The notes under the pieces were generated by a model, which had not been told where the DNA came from, did no database searches, and saw only the letters and a list, made by a program, of their open reading frames with translations. DNA of 47,807 bases, taken from a virus. The stretch lies in the IMG/VR virus record IMGVR_UViG_3300021168_000046, positions 1-47,807 of that record; one strand, written 5' to 3'. Below, piece by piece: positions 13,795 through 21,338 of the stretch. Numbering within the stretch: position 1 is the first letter of the stretch; each line of letters starts with the position of its first letter. Both the position numbers and the translations under genes were made by a program.

Positions 13795-14575
13795 GCTGCT
13801 GCTCCCGCTTGTTGAAGGCGACGATCATGTTGACTGCCCGCACCATGTCCGGGTTGCCGGCGATCTCCACCATTTCGGCGTCAGTCGGCGCGCGCACCGT
13901 CAGATCCTGGGCGTAGACCATCACATGCGCGCAGTGCAGGCAGATCGCCAGGTCGCCAGGGTTGGGGGTCGAAGCGTCGGGCATGTCGGGCGTCGGCGCG
14001 CCGGCGCTGATCTTGCGACCACAATCGAGGCAAGCGTTGACCGGCGTCCGCGTGATGGTTGCGTTTCCCGTCACCACGCCGCGGCGGACGACGCTGTGCT
14101 GCGTCTTCTCGTCCTGGAACAGATTGTACATGCGGCCCTGGAAACGGTCGTTGTAGCCTTTGTCTTCGGGCAGGGCGGTGATCACGCCCTTAGCGTCGCG
14201 TTCGATGGCGTAGACCCTGGCCCCGCCCTTGCCCTGCCGATTGAAGGCATGGATCATCACCGCCTCGCGCCGGTCTGGGCGTTGTTCGGGTGTCAGGCGG
14301 GTTGGCCGCTTGAGATTTTCAGTCGCAACCCAAACCTCACCGAGAAAGGCATAATTGCGCGCATGCGGGCTCTTGAGCTTGTTGCGGATCATCTCGACCA
14401 CCGCCAGCTTCTCGGCTTCGCTGTCCCATGGCGTGATAATCATCTCGCCTGGCGCATTGTCGAATTGAATCCACCAAGTCGGCGTGAGCTGCGGCTCGCC
14501 GCCGTCAATCAGCATGAACTCGGCGTGGTCGAGCGCCATCGCCTGCAGCTCCTCGACCGTTTGCAATTTAGCCAT
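13787..14575 (-). CDS. Conserved phage hypothetical with C-terminal zinc site
   Basis: A 262-residue protein. The N-terminal half is mixed alpha/beta with WWIQFDNAPGEMIITPW and SPHARNYAFLGEVWVA. The C-terminal part carries ACLDCGRKIS and ICLHCAHVMVYAQ, four cysteines that could hold zinc, and ends with NPDMVRAVNMIVAFNK. It is the largest gene of the leftward accessory cluster and overlaps the genes on both sides by 8 bases. No enzyme motif is evident. Confidence 0.8.
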   Translation of the reverse strand: MAKLQTVEELQAMALDHAEFMLIDGGEPQLTPTWWIQFDNAPGEMIITPWDSEAEKLAVVEMIRNKLKSPHARNYAFLGEVWVATENLKRPTRLTPEQRPDRREAVMIHAFNRQGKGGARVYAIERDAKGVITALPEDKGYNDRFQGRMYNLFQDEKTQHSVVRRGVVTGNATITRTPVNACLDCGRKISAGAPTPDMPDASTPNPGDLAICLHCAHVMVYAQDLTVRAPTDAEMVEIAGNPDMVRAVNMIVAFNKREQQHG

Positions 14576-14795
14576 GCGTATCCTCCAGCGCCTGCACTCG
14601 CTGTTCGAGTTGGTTTACTTTCGCGTCAAAAACTTCGAAGCCAACGCGGTATGTCTCATCAAGGCCGTTAAGGCTCGCCAGCACCGCCCGCTGCGCCCGG
14701 TGTATGATGGGAAAATTGACCGCCAGCAGGATTGTCGCGGTCACTGTCGAGCCGGTCAGGGCGACCATTGCAATCAACCAAATGACGTCGATCAT
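14568..14795 (-). CDS. Membrane-anchored coiled-coil protein
   Basis: Seventy-five residues: a hydrophobic N-terminal helix at about 5-27 (WLIAMVALTGSTVTATILLA) followed by a soluble region ending in a heptad-like coiled coil (FDAKVNQLEQRVQALED). The topology suggests an inner-membrane anchor with a cytoplasmic or periplasmic coil. It is coupled to the genes on both sides by 4- and 8-base overlaps. It could be a spanin- or superinfection-exclusion-type protein, but the sequence does not show which. Confidence 0.75.
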   Translation of the reverse strand: MIDVIWLIAMVALTGSTVTATILLAVNFPIIHRAQRAVLASLNGLDETYRVGFEVFDAKVNQLEQRVQALEDTHG

Positions 14796-15061
14796 TGCAG
14801 ATCCTCGTCAGCGGCGAAGAGGGCGTGCAGCACCGTGAGTTGCTCGTCATTCAGCGCCAGGCTTAAGTCTTCGTCAGAAAGTGTTGCGAGCTTGCGGCCG
14901 GCGGTGCGGCAGCGCTCGGCAGTGACCCGATTCGGGCGGGCCTGGTAGTTCGCGACCGCCATCGTGACGTCGTACATGAGCATATACCGGCTTAGAACCC
15001 GCGCGATCAGCGGCGGAGCGTAGGACGTTCCAGAAGCGTGCGAGATAAACACATCCCTCAA
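14792..15061 (-). CDS. Small helical hypothetical protein, TTG start
   Basis: Eighty-nine residues with a TTG start at 15061, chosen because GGGAGG lies 5 bases upstream; GTG 15052 is an alternative. The frame continues upstream, but only as an antisense-like Arg/Ser-rich extension overlapping the previous gene. The body is helical (PPLIARVLSRYMLMYDVTMA, LSLALNDEQLTVLHALFA). It overlaps the next gene by 4 bases. No recognised function. Confidence 0.65.
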   Translation of the reverse strand: MRDVFISHASGTSYAPPLIARVLSRYMLMYDVTMAVANYQARPNRVTAERCRTAGRKLATLSDEDLSLALNDEQLTVLHALFAADEDLQ

Positions 15062-15071
15062 TGCGGCCTCC

Positions 15072-15398
15072 CTAAGTTTTCTCGGTTGTTGGCAACGCCA
15101 GGATCGGCGTCGGCTTGAATATTTTCGCCACCCAACGCGCATGACCGGCTTCGGCTTCGTCCCAGGTCGAATAGCGCTCCATCTGGCCGCCGTGGTCGGC
15201 GGCGAACACCATCGTTTCGAACAAAATCGCCTCATCGCCGCTAAAGCTATGGTCGAGCCCCAGGAACACCGTCGACACCATCACGTCGCCCTGTTCGGTC
15301 AGCCGCACATGCCGATCGGCCGTCTCAAACCAGCGCGCCCAGGTCAGGAGATCCCGACAGATGACCGGTTGATGCCCGACCAGGATGTACTGCCGCAT
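15072..15398 (-). CDS. Hypothetical protein of the leftward early cluster
   Basis: One hundred and eight residues with alternating strands and helices: ILVGHQPVICRDLLTWARWF, VSTVFLGLDHSFSGD, ILFETMVFAADHGG and YSTWDEAEAGHARWV. I recognise this as the kind of conserved hypothetical found in Rhizobiales phages and prophages. A WDEAEAGH-type stretch often precedes a helical end in these proteins. It lies just after the winged-helix gene, with its ATG next to that gene's stop. Confidence 0.78.
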   Translation of the reverse strand: MRQYILVGHQPVICRDLLTWARWFETADRHVRLTEQGDVMVSTVFLGLDHSFSGDEAILFETMVFAADHGGQMERYSTWDEAEAGHARWVAKIFKPTPILALPTTEKT

Positions 15399-15812
15399 TC
15401 ACGCACTCTGTTTTTTCTTCTGCTCTTCGGTCAATTGCCACTGGCCCTTCGCCCCAACGCGACGGATCAAGCCCCATTTTCTTAGCCGTTCGATCGTCGA
15501 GCCAGTGCCGTTGGGGTTATAGCCGGTCGCGACGAAAGCCTCTTTGATCTCCCTCGTGCGATGAACTTGCCCATCCGCCAGCACCTTGAGGATAGTGGCG
15601 TTGGTGCCCGCCTCCAGGTTTGGTGCATAACCGCCGGCGCGCGGTTCGCGCTTCATCTTTGGTTTGACGAGCTGCGGCGCTGTCTTAGCCTTGAGCTTCG
15701 CCGGCGTCGGGGCGATCTCCTCGACGCTCAGATCCTCGATCGGCAGCACCTTGGCTAGCAAGCCGAACAGCACTTCGCCTGGCATCACAAAGCTGAGACG
15801 ATATTTGATCAT
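15399..15812 (-). CDS. Winged-helix DNA-binding-like protein
   Basis: One hundred and thirty-seven residues. A hydrophobic N-terminal part and a basic linker (LVKPKMKREPRAGG) precede a C-terminal winged helix: ATILKVLADGQVHRTREIKE, then GTGSTIERLRKWGLIRRVG as recognition helix and wing, ending with GQWQLTEE. This layout suggests a small transcription regulator or a protein that reads DNA through its C-terminal domain. It overlaps the upstream XRE gene by 4 bases, so two DNA-binding genes are co-expressed. Confidence 0.78.
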   Translation of the reverse strand: MIKYRLSFVMPGEVLFGLLAKVLPIEDLSVEEIAPTPAKLKAKTAPQLVKPKMKREPRAGGYAPNLEAGTNATILKVLADGQVHRTREIKEAFVATGYNPNGTGSTIERLRKWGLIRRVGAKGQWQLTEEQKKKQSA

Positions 15813-16156
15813 CGGCGCGCCCCTTTGCGGTACTGCGCCATCTTGACCACATGCCGCATGGAATGCGTCTTAGTCTCCACCTTCGGCGGCGCTGGCGTCG
15901 GCTGCACCAGCGGCTTGGCGTCATAAGGCACCAGGCCCAGCTTCCAGCCCATCGAGCGCACGACGGCGTTGATGGTCGCCGCCTGGGGCTTCTTGGTTGG
16001 GCCGGTGAACCACGCCGTCAGCGTGCCAGGCGAGACGCCGCTGTGCTCGTGGATGTCTTTGTAGGTCGAGCCATGCTGCTGCACGATCGTTCGGATCTCG
16101 TCGATGATCGGATCTTTATCGACAAACGAGTAAGATTTGTAGGTGAATCCAGGCAT
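15809..16156 (-). CDS. XRE-family DNA-binding protein
   Basis: One hundred and fifteen residues. The N-terminal two-thirds is a lambda-repressor-like helix-turn-helix: IIDEIRTIVQQHGSTYKDIH, HSGVSPGTLTAWF as turn and recognition helix, and ATINAVVRSMGWKLGLVP. A Pro-rich linker and a basic tail follow. It has no dimerisation or peptidase domain, so it is more like Cro or a modulator than a full CI repressor. It is in the middle of the leftward cluster, coupled by overlap to its neighbours. Confidence 0.85.
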   Translation of the reverse strand: MPGFTYKSYSFVDKDPIIDEIRTIVQQHGSTYKDIHEHSGVSPGTLTAWFTGPTKKPQAATINAVVRSMGWKLGLVPYDAKPLVQPTPAPPKVETKTHSMRHVVKMAQYRKGARR

Positions 16157-16476
16157 CAGTCGACCCTCACAACTTCATAGGATTTGTCCGGTTGGATGAT
16201 GGCGAGCAGGCTTGACTGCGCATAGAACACCACCACCTCGTCGCCGATCTTGGTGATCGCGCACGGTTTGAAGGGTGGGTCGCCAGGAAAGCGCAGCGTC
16301 TTGTTTGGCAGCATTGTGATGCCTGGGATCGGCCGCCAGCCGCCGCCATGCCGGTAGCGGTCCTCTAGCTGTTCCTTGACCGAGCGCTTGTCCTCATTGA
16401 GCAGGATGTCAGGCAGAAAGCCTAAACCTTCAGCCCGAAAATTCGGCTCAAGCATTACCCAGACGCTGGTGTTCAT
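16156..16476 (-). CDS. Hypothetical small beta-rich protein
   Basis: One hundred and six residues with strands TSVWVMLEPNF, ITMLPNKTLRFPG, AITKIGDEVVVFYAQ and SLLAIIQPDKSYEVVRV, so probably a small beta-barrel or sheet protein. A charged helix (EDKRSVKEQLEDRYRHGGGW) separates the first strand from the rest. Its start and stop overlap the adjoining genes by 4 and 1 bases. No function recognised. Confidence 0.75.
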   Translation of the reverse strand: MNTSVWVMLEPNFRAEGLGFLPDILLNEDKRSVKEQLEDRYRHGGGWRPIPGITMLPNKTLRFPGDPPFKPCAITKIGDEVVVFYAQSSLLAIIQPDKSYEVVRVD

Positions 16477-16709
16477 TCTCCCTCCTCTTTGGTGTGGTAT
16501 TCAACGACGATCGCCATCAGGGCGAGTTCCTCCGCGCCGTAGACTTTAAATTCACCGCAGACTTCGCATTGGTAGCGGCGAGCGTCGGGCTCGCAGCCGC
16601 CTTGCTCGTTGCCGCAAGCGATGCAGAAGCCTGGGTCATCGAGACGGGTCATGCGACGCTCGCAAGCTTCCATGATGCGGTCTTCAGTGATCGTCGGGTG
16701 GATTTTCAT
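16473..16709 (-). CDS. Conserved zinc-ribbon phage protein
   Basis: Seventy-eight residues beginning KIHPTITEDRIMEACERR and containing FCIACGNEQGGCEPDARRYQ then CEVCGEFKVYGAEELALMA. The cysteine pairs (CxxC ... C ... CxxC) make a zinc ribbon. I recognise this exact arrangement as a widespread hypothetical of proteobacterial phages, function unknown. It overlaps the gene at 16684 by 26 bases and the next gene by 4. Confidence 0.88.
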   Translation of the reverse strand: MKIHPTITEDRIMEACERRMTRLDDPGFCIACGNEQGGCEPDARRYQCEVCGEFKVYGAEELALMAIVVEYHTKEEGE

Positions 16710-17202
16710 GCATGCGCCCTCGCGCTTCGATTTCGTCCATGCGCATGTGCATTGAGGTGATGCCGGCTCTGGTGGTGTTTATCGTCGCCTCCAGTGCTGC
16801 AAGCTTGCGCCATGCGCGTTCGTTGTTAATGTGCAGGTCGCGTTGATCGCCCAGAGTTCCCTTGAGTTTCTTGGCGGCTACCGTTAGCGCCCGATCGAGC
16901 CGGACCGCCACATAGACAACCACGAGCGCGATCACGAGGATGCCTAGCGTCTGCACGATGTCGATGAACTGATCGGGCCTCATGCTGCTGAAATCTCCGA
17001 TAGCGACGATGGGTCTAACGAGTGGCGCAGGTGTCGTTGACTCACGCCCGAGCCAGAAGCCAACCGCGGCGGCGATAACCGCCGTGACGCCGACCAGGAT
17101 TGCGAGGTTGCGCGGCGTCTCCCAAAATTCCTGCTTGCGTCGCAGATTGAACTCGACCGCCAGAAGCGCCTGCCTAAGCCGTTTTTCCTCCTCGTCAGTC
17201 AT
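16684..17202 (-). CDS. Membrane protein with two hydrophobic helices and coiled coil
   Basis: One hundred and seventy-two residues from ATG 17202; an in-frame start at 17262 would add a Gly/Pro-rich leader antisense to nothing useful. A charged helix (TDEEEKRLRQALLAVEFN) leads to the first membrane segment (LAILVGVTAVIAAAVGFWLG), then a short loop and a second segment (TLGILVIALVVVYVAVRL). The C-terminal third is a soluble coiled coil. The start overlaps the stop of the gene above by 4 bases. The topology suggests an envelope-associated accessory protein; no family recognised. Confidence 0.75.
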   Translation of the reverse strand: MTDEEEKRLRQALLAVEFNLRRKQEFWETPRNLAILVGVTAVIAAAVGFWLGRESTTPAPLVRPIVAIGDFSSMRPDQFIDIVQTLGILVIALVVVYVAVRLDRALTVAAKKLKGTLGDQRDLHINNERAWRKLAALEATINTTRAGITSMHMRMDEIEARGRMHENPPDDH

Positions 17203-17474
17203 CGGCGGCGGAGCGCCCCCACCTCCGTTCGTAAGTCGTAGACGTCGATGATCTCTCGCCACTCGCCAACCGTGAAACCGCTTTCGAGCCAGATGTCAGC
17301 CAGCATCAGGGTGAGCGCCAATACGGCCGCTGGCCCAGTCTCGTCGTAGGCTTTTCCCAAGGTCGGAAGCGTTTCTTTTCGTACTTTGTCGCTGGCGGCC
17401 TTGAATTGGTGTTCACTATCCGCGCCCATGTCCCACAGTTCCTTCTTTACTTTTCGGTCGTTGCCGACGTTCAT
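17199..17474 (-). CDS. Small hypothetical protein following the repressor-like gene
   Basis: Ninety-one residues, helical, with EHQFKAASDKVRKETLPTLG and the hydrophobic ETGPAAVLALTLMLADIWL, ending in basic residues. ATG 17474 overlaps the upstream XRE gene by 59 bases and has GAGG directly before it, too close to be ideal. ATG 17429, with AAGGA ten bases upstream, is the alternative start. Location next to the regulator suggests a role in the early or lysogenic programme, but that is inference. Confidence 0.65.
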   Translation of the reverse strand: MNVGNDRKVKKELWDMGADSEHQFKAASDKVRKETLPTLGKAYDETGPAAVLALTLMLADIWLESGFTVGEWREIIDVYDLRTEVGALRRR

Positions 17475-17922
17475 CCTCTAATAGAAGCCCCTGGATTTTG
17501 TGCGCCGTCTCCGCTGAGACAAATAATGCGAGCTGAATGAACACGGTGCCGTCTTCCGCATCGTGCGGCCTGGTGATCGACCAATCCGCAATGCCATGGT
17601 GCGCGGCCTTTACCAAAGTGGTGGGCGCGAGATGCGAGACTTTAACATTGAGCTTTTCGGCGAGCTTTTCCAAGTTCGCATTGTCGGGAAAACTCTTGCC
17701 GCGAATCCAGACCGAGATCCGGTCGCGGCCACGCGCGACATGCTTACCTTCGGTGTTGACGTAGCGCCCCCATATTTTCGCCGCCAGATCCGATTGCGTG
17801 AGTTCGCGCTCTTCCATGAGCTGTCTCAAACGCTTGGCAAATTCGAGATCACGGGCTCTCTCGGTGGGCATACGCGCCCCCGGCAGAAGCGGTGGTTTGT
17901 TAATCGTCTTGAAGGCGGGCAT
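17416..17922 (-). CDS. XRE-family repressor-like regulator heading the leftward cluster
   Basis: One hundred and sixty-eight residues. After a short leader comes a helix-turn-helix: LEFAKRLRQLMEERELTQSD, LAAKIWGRYV, then RISVWIRGKSFPDNANLEKL and AEKLNVKVSHLAP. The HTH is stretched by an insert (NTEGKHVARGRD) before the recognition region. The C-terminal part contains HDAEDGTVFIQLALFVSAET, which may mediate dimerisation; no LexA/CI Ser-Lys peptidase is visible. GAGGT lies 8 bases before the ATG. It diverges from the replication operon, the place of a lysogeny repressor. Confidence 0.85.
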   Translation of the reverse strand: MPAFKTINKPPLLPGARMPTERARDLEFAKRLRQLMEERELTQSDLAAKIWGRYVNTEGKHVARGRDRISVWIRGKSFPDNANLEKLAEKLNVKVSHLAPTTLVKAAHHGIADWSITRPHDAEDGTVFIQLALFVSAETAHKIQGLLLEDERRQRPKSKEGTVGHGRG

Positions 17923-18206
17923 GTGGCGCTACCTCACGGTGTCACGGTTTCAACGGGGTATGGGGGAAACGTTGGAATCGTCGCCTCCCGTGTCTTAAAG
18001 ACCGCGAATCATTACACGAGGGTTGGCCGTAGCACAACACTGTTGGGTTAGCCCCAATCACTCACCCACAGATCACAACATAAACACGCCGTGCGCAATT
18101 AATATTTGAGACAAATTTGTGGAGCTGGGTATTGACATCAAGGACGCTGCATCGGTAGCCTGCGGACCAACGCCAAACCCCACCAAACCCCAGGCGGCAG
18201 CGCAAT
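17923..18206. promoter_or_regulatory. Divergent control region between repressor and replication operon
   Basis: The 284-bp gap holds no gene on either strand. Rightward, TTGACA at 18132-18137 could be a -35 box with a weak TAGCCT 18 bases on. Leftward, TTGTGC followed after 17 bases by TAATGA is a weak promoter for the XRE gene. Two palindromes lie between: CAACACTGTTG at 18035-18045, overlapping that leftward -35, and ACAAATTTGT at 18111-18120. They are candidate operators. The area around 18090-18120 is AT-richer than its surroundings. Confidence 0.6.
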
Positions 18207-18419
18207 ATGCAACCGAATATAATCAGGGTGGATACGTCATTTAAGTCGCCCTATCCCTTCGATTCCCTGAAGCATGGCGATGTCATAGAAGTCGAACATC
18301 CGACCAGCGCTAAGGAGGTTTTCCGACGCTGGCGCAAGCTCCGGCAGCGCCAAGCGCAGCTCATCCAATCTCTGACATCGCCCAGGCTTTTATTCTTCAT
18401 TGACGAGCAGATCGTCTGA
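18207..18419 (+). CDS. Small hypothetical protein opening the replication operon
   Basis: Seventy residues: a beta-like N-terminus (NIIRVDTSFKSPYPFDSLKH), then GDVIEVEHP, a strongly basic helix (VFRRWRKLRQRQAQLIQ) and a hydrophobic end. The basic helix suggests contact with nucleic acid. Its stop overlaps the ATG of the RuvC-like gene. The ribosome site (AGGCGG) is weak. Being first after the divergent region, it is probably an early-expressed regulator or replication accessory. Confidence 0.7.
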   Translation: MQPNIIRVDTSFKSPYPFDSLKHGDVIEVEHPTSAKEVFRRWRKLRQRQAQLIQSLTSPRLLFFIDEQIV

Positions 18420-18877
18420 TGCGCGTCCTGGGCGTCGACCCTGGCGTAAGCGGCGCTTACGCCCTCCTCGCCGACGATGGCGGCGTCACAATGCCGATCG
18501 TCGATGACCTCCCCACCGTGGGCAATCAGATCAACGCCAGCGCCTGGCACCGCGCCATCAAGAGCCTGATACCTGACATCGCGGTTGTGGAGCTTGTGCA
18601 TTCGATGCCCAAGCAAGGGGTTGCGAGCACGTTCCGCTTCGGCATGGCGTGCGGGATCATCCGCGGCGTGCTGCTCGGCGCGGGGGTGCCGATCATCGAT
18701 GTCACACCCAACACTTGGAAGAAGTATTTCCGTCTCAACAACGAAGCCGAGAAGTCCCGCGCCCTCGCCTGCCAGCGCTTTCCAACCCTTCTCGGCCTGA
18801 CCAGGAAAAAAGATCACAATCGAGCGGAGGCGCTTTTGATCGCCTTATGGAAACTTGAAACCGACGACCCCGTCTAA
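18419..18877 (+). CDS. RuvC-like Holliday junction resolvase
   Basis: One hundred and fifty-two residues of RNase H-fold nuclease. VLGVDPGVSGAYALL carries the first catalytic Asp (D7), IAVVELVHSMPKQG the Glu (E58), and TRKKDHNRAEALLIALW the C-terminal acidic pair (D132, E137). FRFGMACGIIRG and IDVTPNTWKKYF are further RuvC-family signatures. Such phage enzymes cut branched DNA formed in replication and recombination and clear junctions before packaging. It overlaps the preceding gene by 1 base and is followed by the helicase. Confidence 0.92.
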   Translation: MRVLGVDPGVSGAYALLADDGGVTMPIVDDLPTVGNQINASAWHRAIKSLIPDIAVVELVHSMPKQGVASTFRFGMACGIIRGVLLGAGVPIIDVTPNTWKKYFRLNNEAEKSRALACQRFPTLLGLTRKKDHNRAEALLIALWKLETDDPV

Positions 18878-18891
18878 CCCGAGGAAACGCC

Positions 18892-20226
18892 ATGGAGCTG
18901 TGGCCGCACCAGACCACTGACGTCGCCTTCGCCCTGCACGAGAAGAAAGTCGCTTGGTGGAACGACACCGGTCTCGGCAAGACAAATAGCGCAATCGCGC
19001 TCGCCGACGCGATCGAGGCGAAGAGCATTCTCGTCATCTGCCCGGTGATCGCGCTCGAACATTGGAAAGCGCAATTCGCCAAGCATAGCCGGGTCGATCG
19101 CAGCGTCGCGTTGGTGCGTGACCACGACGCGCCCCTGCATGACGCGAACGTTATCGTCGTGCCGTTCAGCCTGATCTCGAAATATCCCCGCCTGGCGAAG
19201 CGCCTGCGTCAATACCGCTACGACCTGGTGGTGATCGACGAGGCGCATGCGCTGATGTCGATGGAGTCGAACCGCACCCAGTCAATCTACGCGATCGGCA
19301 GCGAGAGCGGCGGCCTGCAGGACCGCGCGCCTTATGTCGTCTTGCTGTCGGCGACGCTGTCGCCCAACGGTCGCCCGAATGAACTCTACACCCACCTGCG
19401 AGCGCTAAGGCCGGAGCTGCTCGGGCCGGCGTGCGGTTACGATACCTTCGTCAGCCGCTACTGCATCACCAAGTTCAACCGCAATCGCGAGACGATCGTC
19501 GGCCCCAACAAACTGACCGCGCCTGAACTCAGGCGGATCATGGGGCGCTTCGCCCGCCGGGTGAAAAAGAAGGACGTGCAGAAAGATTTGCCGGCGGTCA
19601 TCGTCGATGCGCTGCCGGTCAACGTCCTCGACCTGGTCGTGCCCGAGAAGCTGATGGCGGATTGGCGGGTGTCGGAATCGCTGCTCGCGCGCGACATCGG
19701 CAATGCGACCGGCGAAGAGGCGCTGGCGATTGCGCGATCGAGCCCGTACTCGGCGACCAATCGCCGCCTGACCGGCATCATCAAGGTGCAGGCGATGGCT
19801 GCATTGCTTGAGCCCGAGGTGCTGGCTGGACGCAAGGTCATCGCCTTCAGTGTCCATCACGATGTCATCGACGCCATTGCTGCACGCTTCAAGAACGAGT
19901 GCGTCACCCTCGATGGTCGGACGTCGCCGGCGAAGCGCCAGGCAGCGATCAAAGCCTTCCGCGAGGACAGGAAGATCCTTTTCAACGGACAGATTAGCGC
20001 CGCCGGCGAAGTGATCGACCTGACGCCCTGCAGCCTCATGTACATCTTCGAGCAAGACTGGGTGCCGAAAACGATCACCCAGGCGATCGGCCGCGCCAAC
20101 CGGCCAGGCCAGGTCGAGCCGCTGATGGTGTGGGTGCTGACGCTCGCGGGCTCGATCGACGATGCCCTCACCCGCACGCTCGTGCGCAAGCAGGTCGACA
20201 TTCGATCGCTGGAGCCGGCGATATGA
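18892..20226 (+). CDS. SNF2-like superfamily 2 helicase/ATPase
   Basis: The 444-residue product has the ordered SF2 motifs: a Q-like LWPHQTTDVAFAL at the start, Walker A DTGLGKTNSA (25-34), Walker B DEAH (116-119), motif III SAT (153-155), and in the second RecA domain FNGQISAAGEVIDL and the arginine-finger motif QAIGRANRPGQ (about 397-407). The mix of DEAH and QxxGRxxRxGQ is typical of SNF2-like phage translocases that remodel replication forks or aid recombination. GAGGA precedes ATG 18892. It overlaps the next gene by 4 bases. Confidence 0.93.
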   Translation: MELWPHQTTDVAFALHEKKVAWWNDTGLGKTNSAIALADAIEAKSILVICPVIALEHWKAQFAKHSRVDRSVALVRDHDAPLHDANVIVVPFSLISKYPRLAKRLRQYRYDLVVIDEAHALMSMESNRTQSIYAIGSESGGLQDRAPYVVLLSATLSPNGRPNELYTHLRALRPELLGPACGYDTFVSRYCITKFNRNRETIVGPNKLTAPELRRIMGRFARRVKKKDVQKDLPAVIVDALPVNVLDLVVPEKLMADWRVSESLLARDIGNATGEEALAIARSSPYSATNRRLTGIIKVQAMAALLEPEVLAGRKVIAFSVHHDVIDAIAARFKNECVTLDGRTSPAKRQAAIKAFREDRKILFNGQISAAGEVIDLTPCSLMYIFEQDWVPKTITQAIGRANRPGQVEPLMVWVLTLAGSIDDALTRTLVRKQVDIRSLEPAI

Positions 20227-20621
20227 ATCCCGATGACGAAGCGCTCGCTGAGTACAACAATCGACCCTTACTGCTGGCGCAATTTTTTGCGTTTCATCGC
20301 GCCAACCCGCTCGTCTTTCGCGAGATCATCAGACGAGCGCACGAGATCAAAGCGGCTGGTTGGGACAGCTACGCTATCCGCATCATCATTGAGTCCATTC
20401 GGTGGGACTTCGATCGCAAGATCAGAACGGTCAAAGCCACTAGAAGCGATGTGTTCAAGATCAACGACCATTACGTCCCGATGTATGTGCGTTTGCTGAT
20501 CGGCCGGTACCCAGAGTTCGAGGGCTTTTTCGAACTGCGCGCAGCCAACGGCAAAGGTTTATTTTCCGATGAAGAAAAGCTTCGCCGCGCCATCGTGGGC
20601 TTGGAGGATGACGACTTATGA
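20223..20621 (+). CDS. Conserved hypothetical following the helicase
   Basis: One hundred and thirty-two residues, helical and aromatic-rich: LLAQFFAFHRANPLVFREII, SYAIRIIIESIRWDFDRKI, then KINDHYVPMYVRLLIGRYPE and FEGFFELRAANGKGLF. The core HYVPMYxRLLIxRYPEFxGFFELR is one I recognise as conserved in many phage and prophage proteins next to replication genes, with no function assigned to my knowledge. Overlaps of 4 bases on both sides show translational coupling. Confidence 0.85.
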   Translation: MNPDDEALAEYNNRPLLLAQFFAFHRANPLVFREIIRRAHEIKAAGWDSYAIRIIIESIRWDFDRKIRTVKATRSDVFKINDHYVPMYVRLLIGRYPEFEGFFELRAANGKGLFSDEEKLRRAIVGLEDDDL

Positions 20622-20914
20622 GGACCGCGCTCGTTCTCATCTTCCTGCTCAGCGCTCAGCCGGCGCTCGCCTGCCACCATTATCGATCGTGGTCGTATCC
20701 CTGGCCGCAATCGTGCAAGATATCGATCGCGCATACGCCCGTGCATCAGCGCACATGGTTCGTAGAAATCGCGCCGACGCCGGCACCGCCGCCTGCGCCC
20801 GCGCCTGAAGTCGAAGACCCGGTGAAAGTCCAGGCGATCGAGACGCTCAAGCAGGAGCTGCTTTGGCGTGCAGCACAGAGTTTAACCATGGAGGAAAAGC
20901 GGTATGGCGATTGA
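20618..20914 (+). CDS. Secreted Pro-rich small protein with signal peptide
   Basis: Ninety-eight residues. The first ~19 form a clear Sec signal peptide (RTALVLIFLLSAQPALA with cleavage after ALA), leaving a mature N-terminus CHHYRSWSYPWPQSC. A Pro/Ala linker (APTPAPPPAPAPEVED) and a final helix follow. A Cys at +1 recalls lipoproteins, but the preceding residues do not form a good lipobox, so a disulfide with the second Cys is equally likely. Finding an exported product inside a replication operon is odd; it overlaps both neighbours by 4 and 11 bases. Confidence 0.8.
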   Translation: MRTALVLIFLLSAQPALACHHYRSWSYPWPQSCKISIAHTPVHQRTWFVEIAPTPAPPPAPAPEVEDPVKVQAIETLKQELLWRAAQSLTMEEKRYGD

Positions 20915-21338
20915 GATCGACATCAGGATTATCGGCGACACGACTGCTGCGGTGGTGCAGGAGCTGGGAACGTTCGCCGCTCATTTGTCCGGTGGGTTGG
21001 GGGTTGGCGCACGCGCCGTCAACACGCCCGACACCGCCGAGGCGAAAGCGCCGGCGGCGACTGACGGCAATGGCGCTGGCAAGCCGGCGAGCACTCGCAA
21101 GCGCACTGCGGCGACTACCGCCGCAGCGCCCGAGGTCGCCAAGATCGATCGGGCGGCGATCATCGACGGGCTGACCAAAATCTACTCGAAGGGCGACGAG
21201 GACGTCCGCCTGGCGATCACCAAGTTTCGTGATGGTCAGGGCGCTGACCGGCTGCGGGATCTCAAGGACGACGCCCTGCCGGCCGCGGCCGAGCTGCTGA
21301 CCGAGCTGAAGCTCGCCGCTGAGCAGCCTGCAGTCTGA
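20904..21338 (+). CDS. Hypothetical protein with Ala-rich linker
   Basis: A product of 144 residues: a beta-like N-terminal part (IEIDIRIIGDTTAAVVQE), a long Ala/Thr/Lys-rich disordered linker (residues about 40-78), and a helical C-terminal domain (IIDGLTKIYSKGDEDVRLAI and RDLKDDALPAAAELLTELK). It starts within the end of the signal-peptide gene and its stop overlaps the start of the DUF2800 nuclease. Location suggests a replication or recombination accessory; no motif proves it. Confidence 0.75.
   Translation: MAIEIDIRIIGDTTAAVVQELGTFAAHLSGGLGVGARAVNTPDTAEAKAPAATDGNGAGKPASTRKRTAATTAAAPEVAKIDRAAIIDGLTKIYSKGDEDVRLAITKFRDGQGADRLRDLKDDALPAAAELLTELKLAAEQPAV

Noticed and set aside
13781-14671. 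A 296-codon rightward frame opposite the 13787-14575 gene
   Set aside because: The leftward frame is a recognisable conserved phage protein with tight operon overlaps. The rightward translation looks like its mirror (Arg/His/Val-rich) and has no ribosome site.
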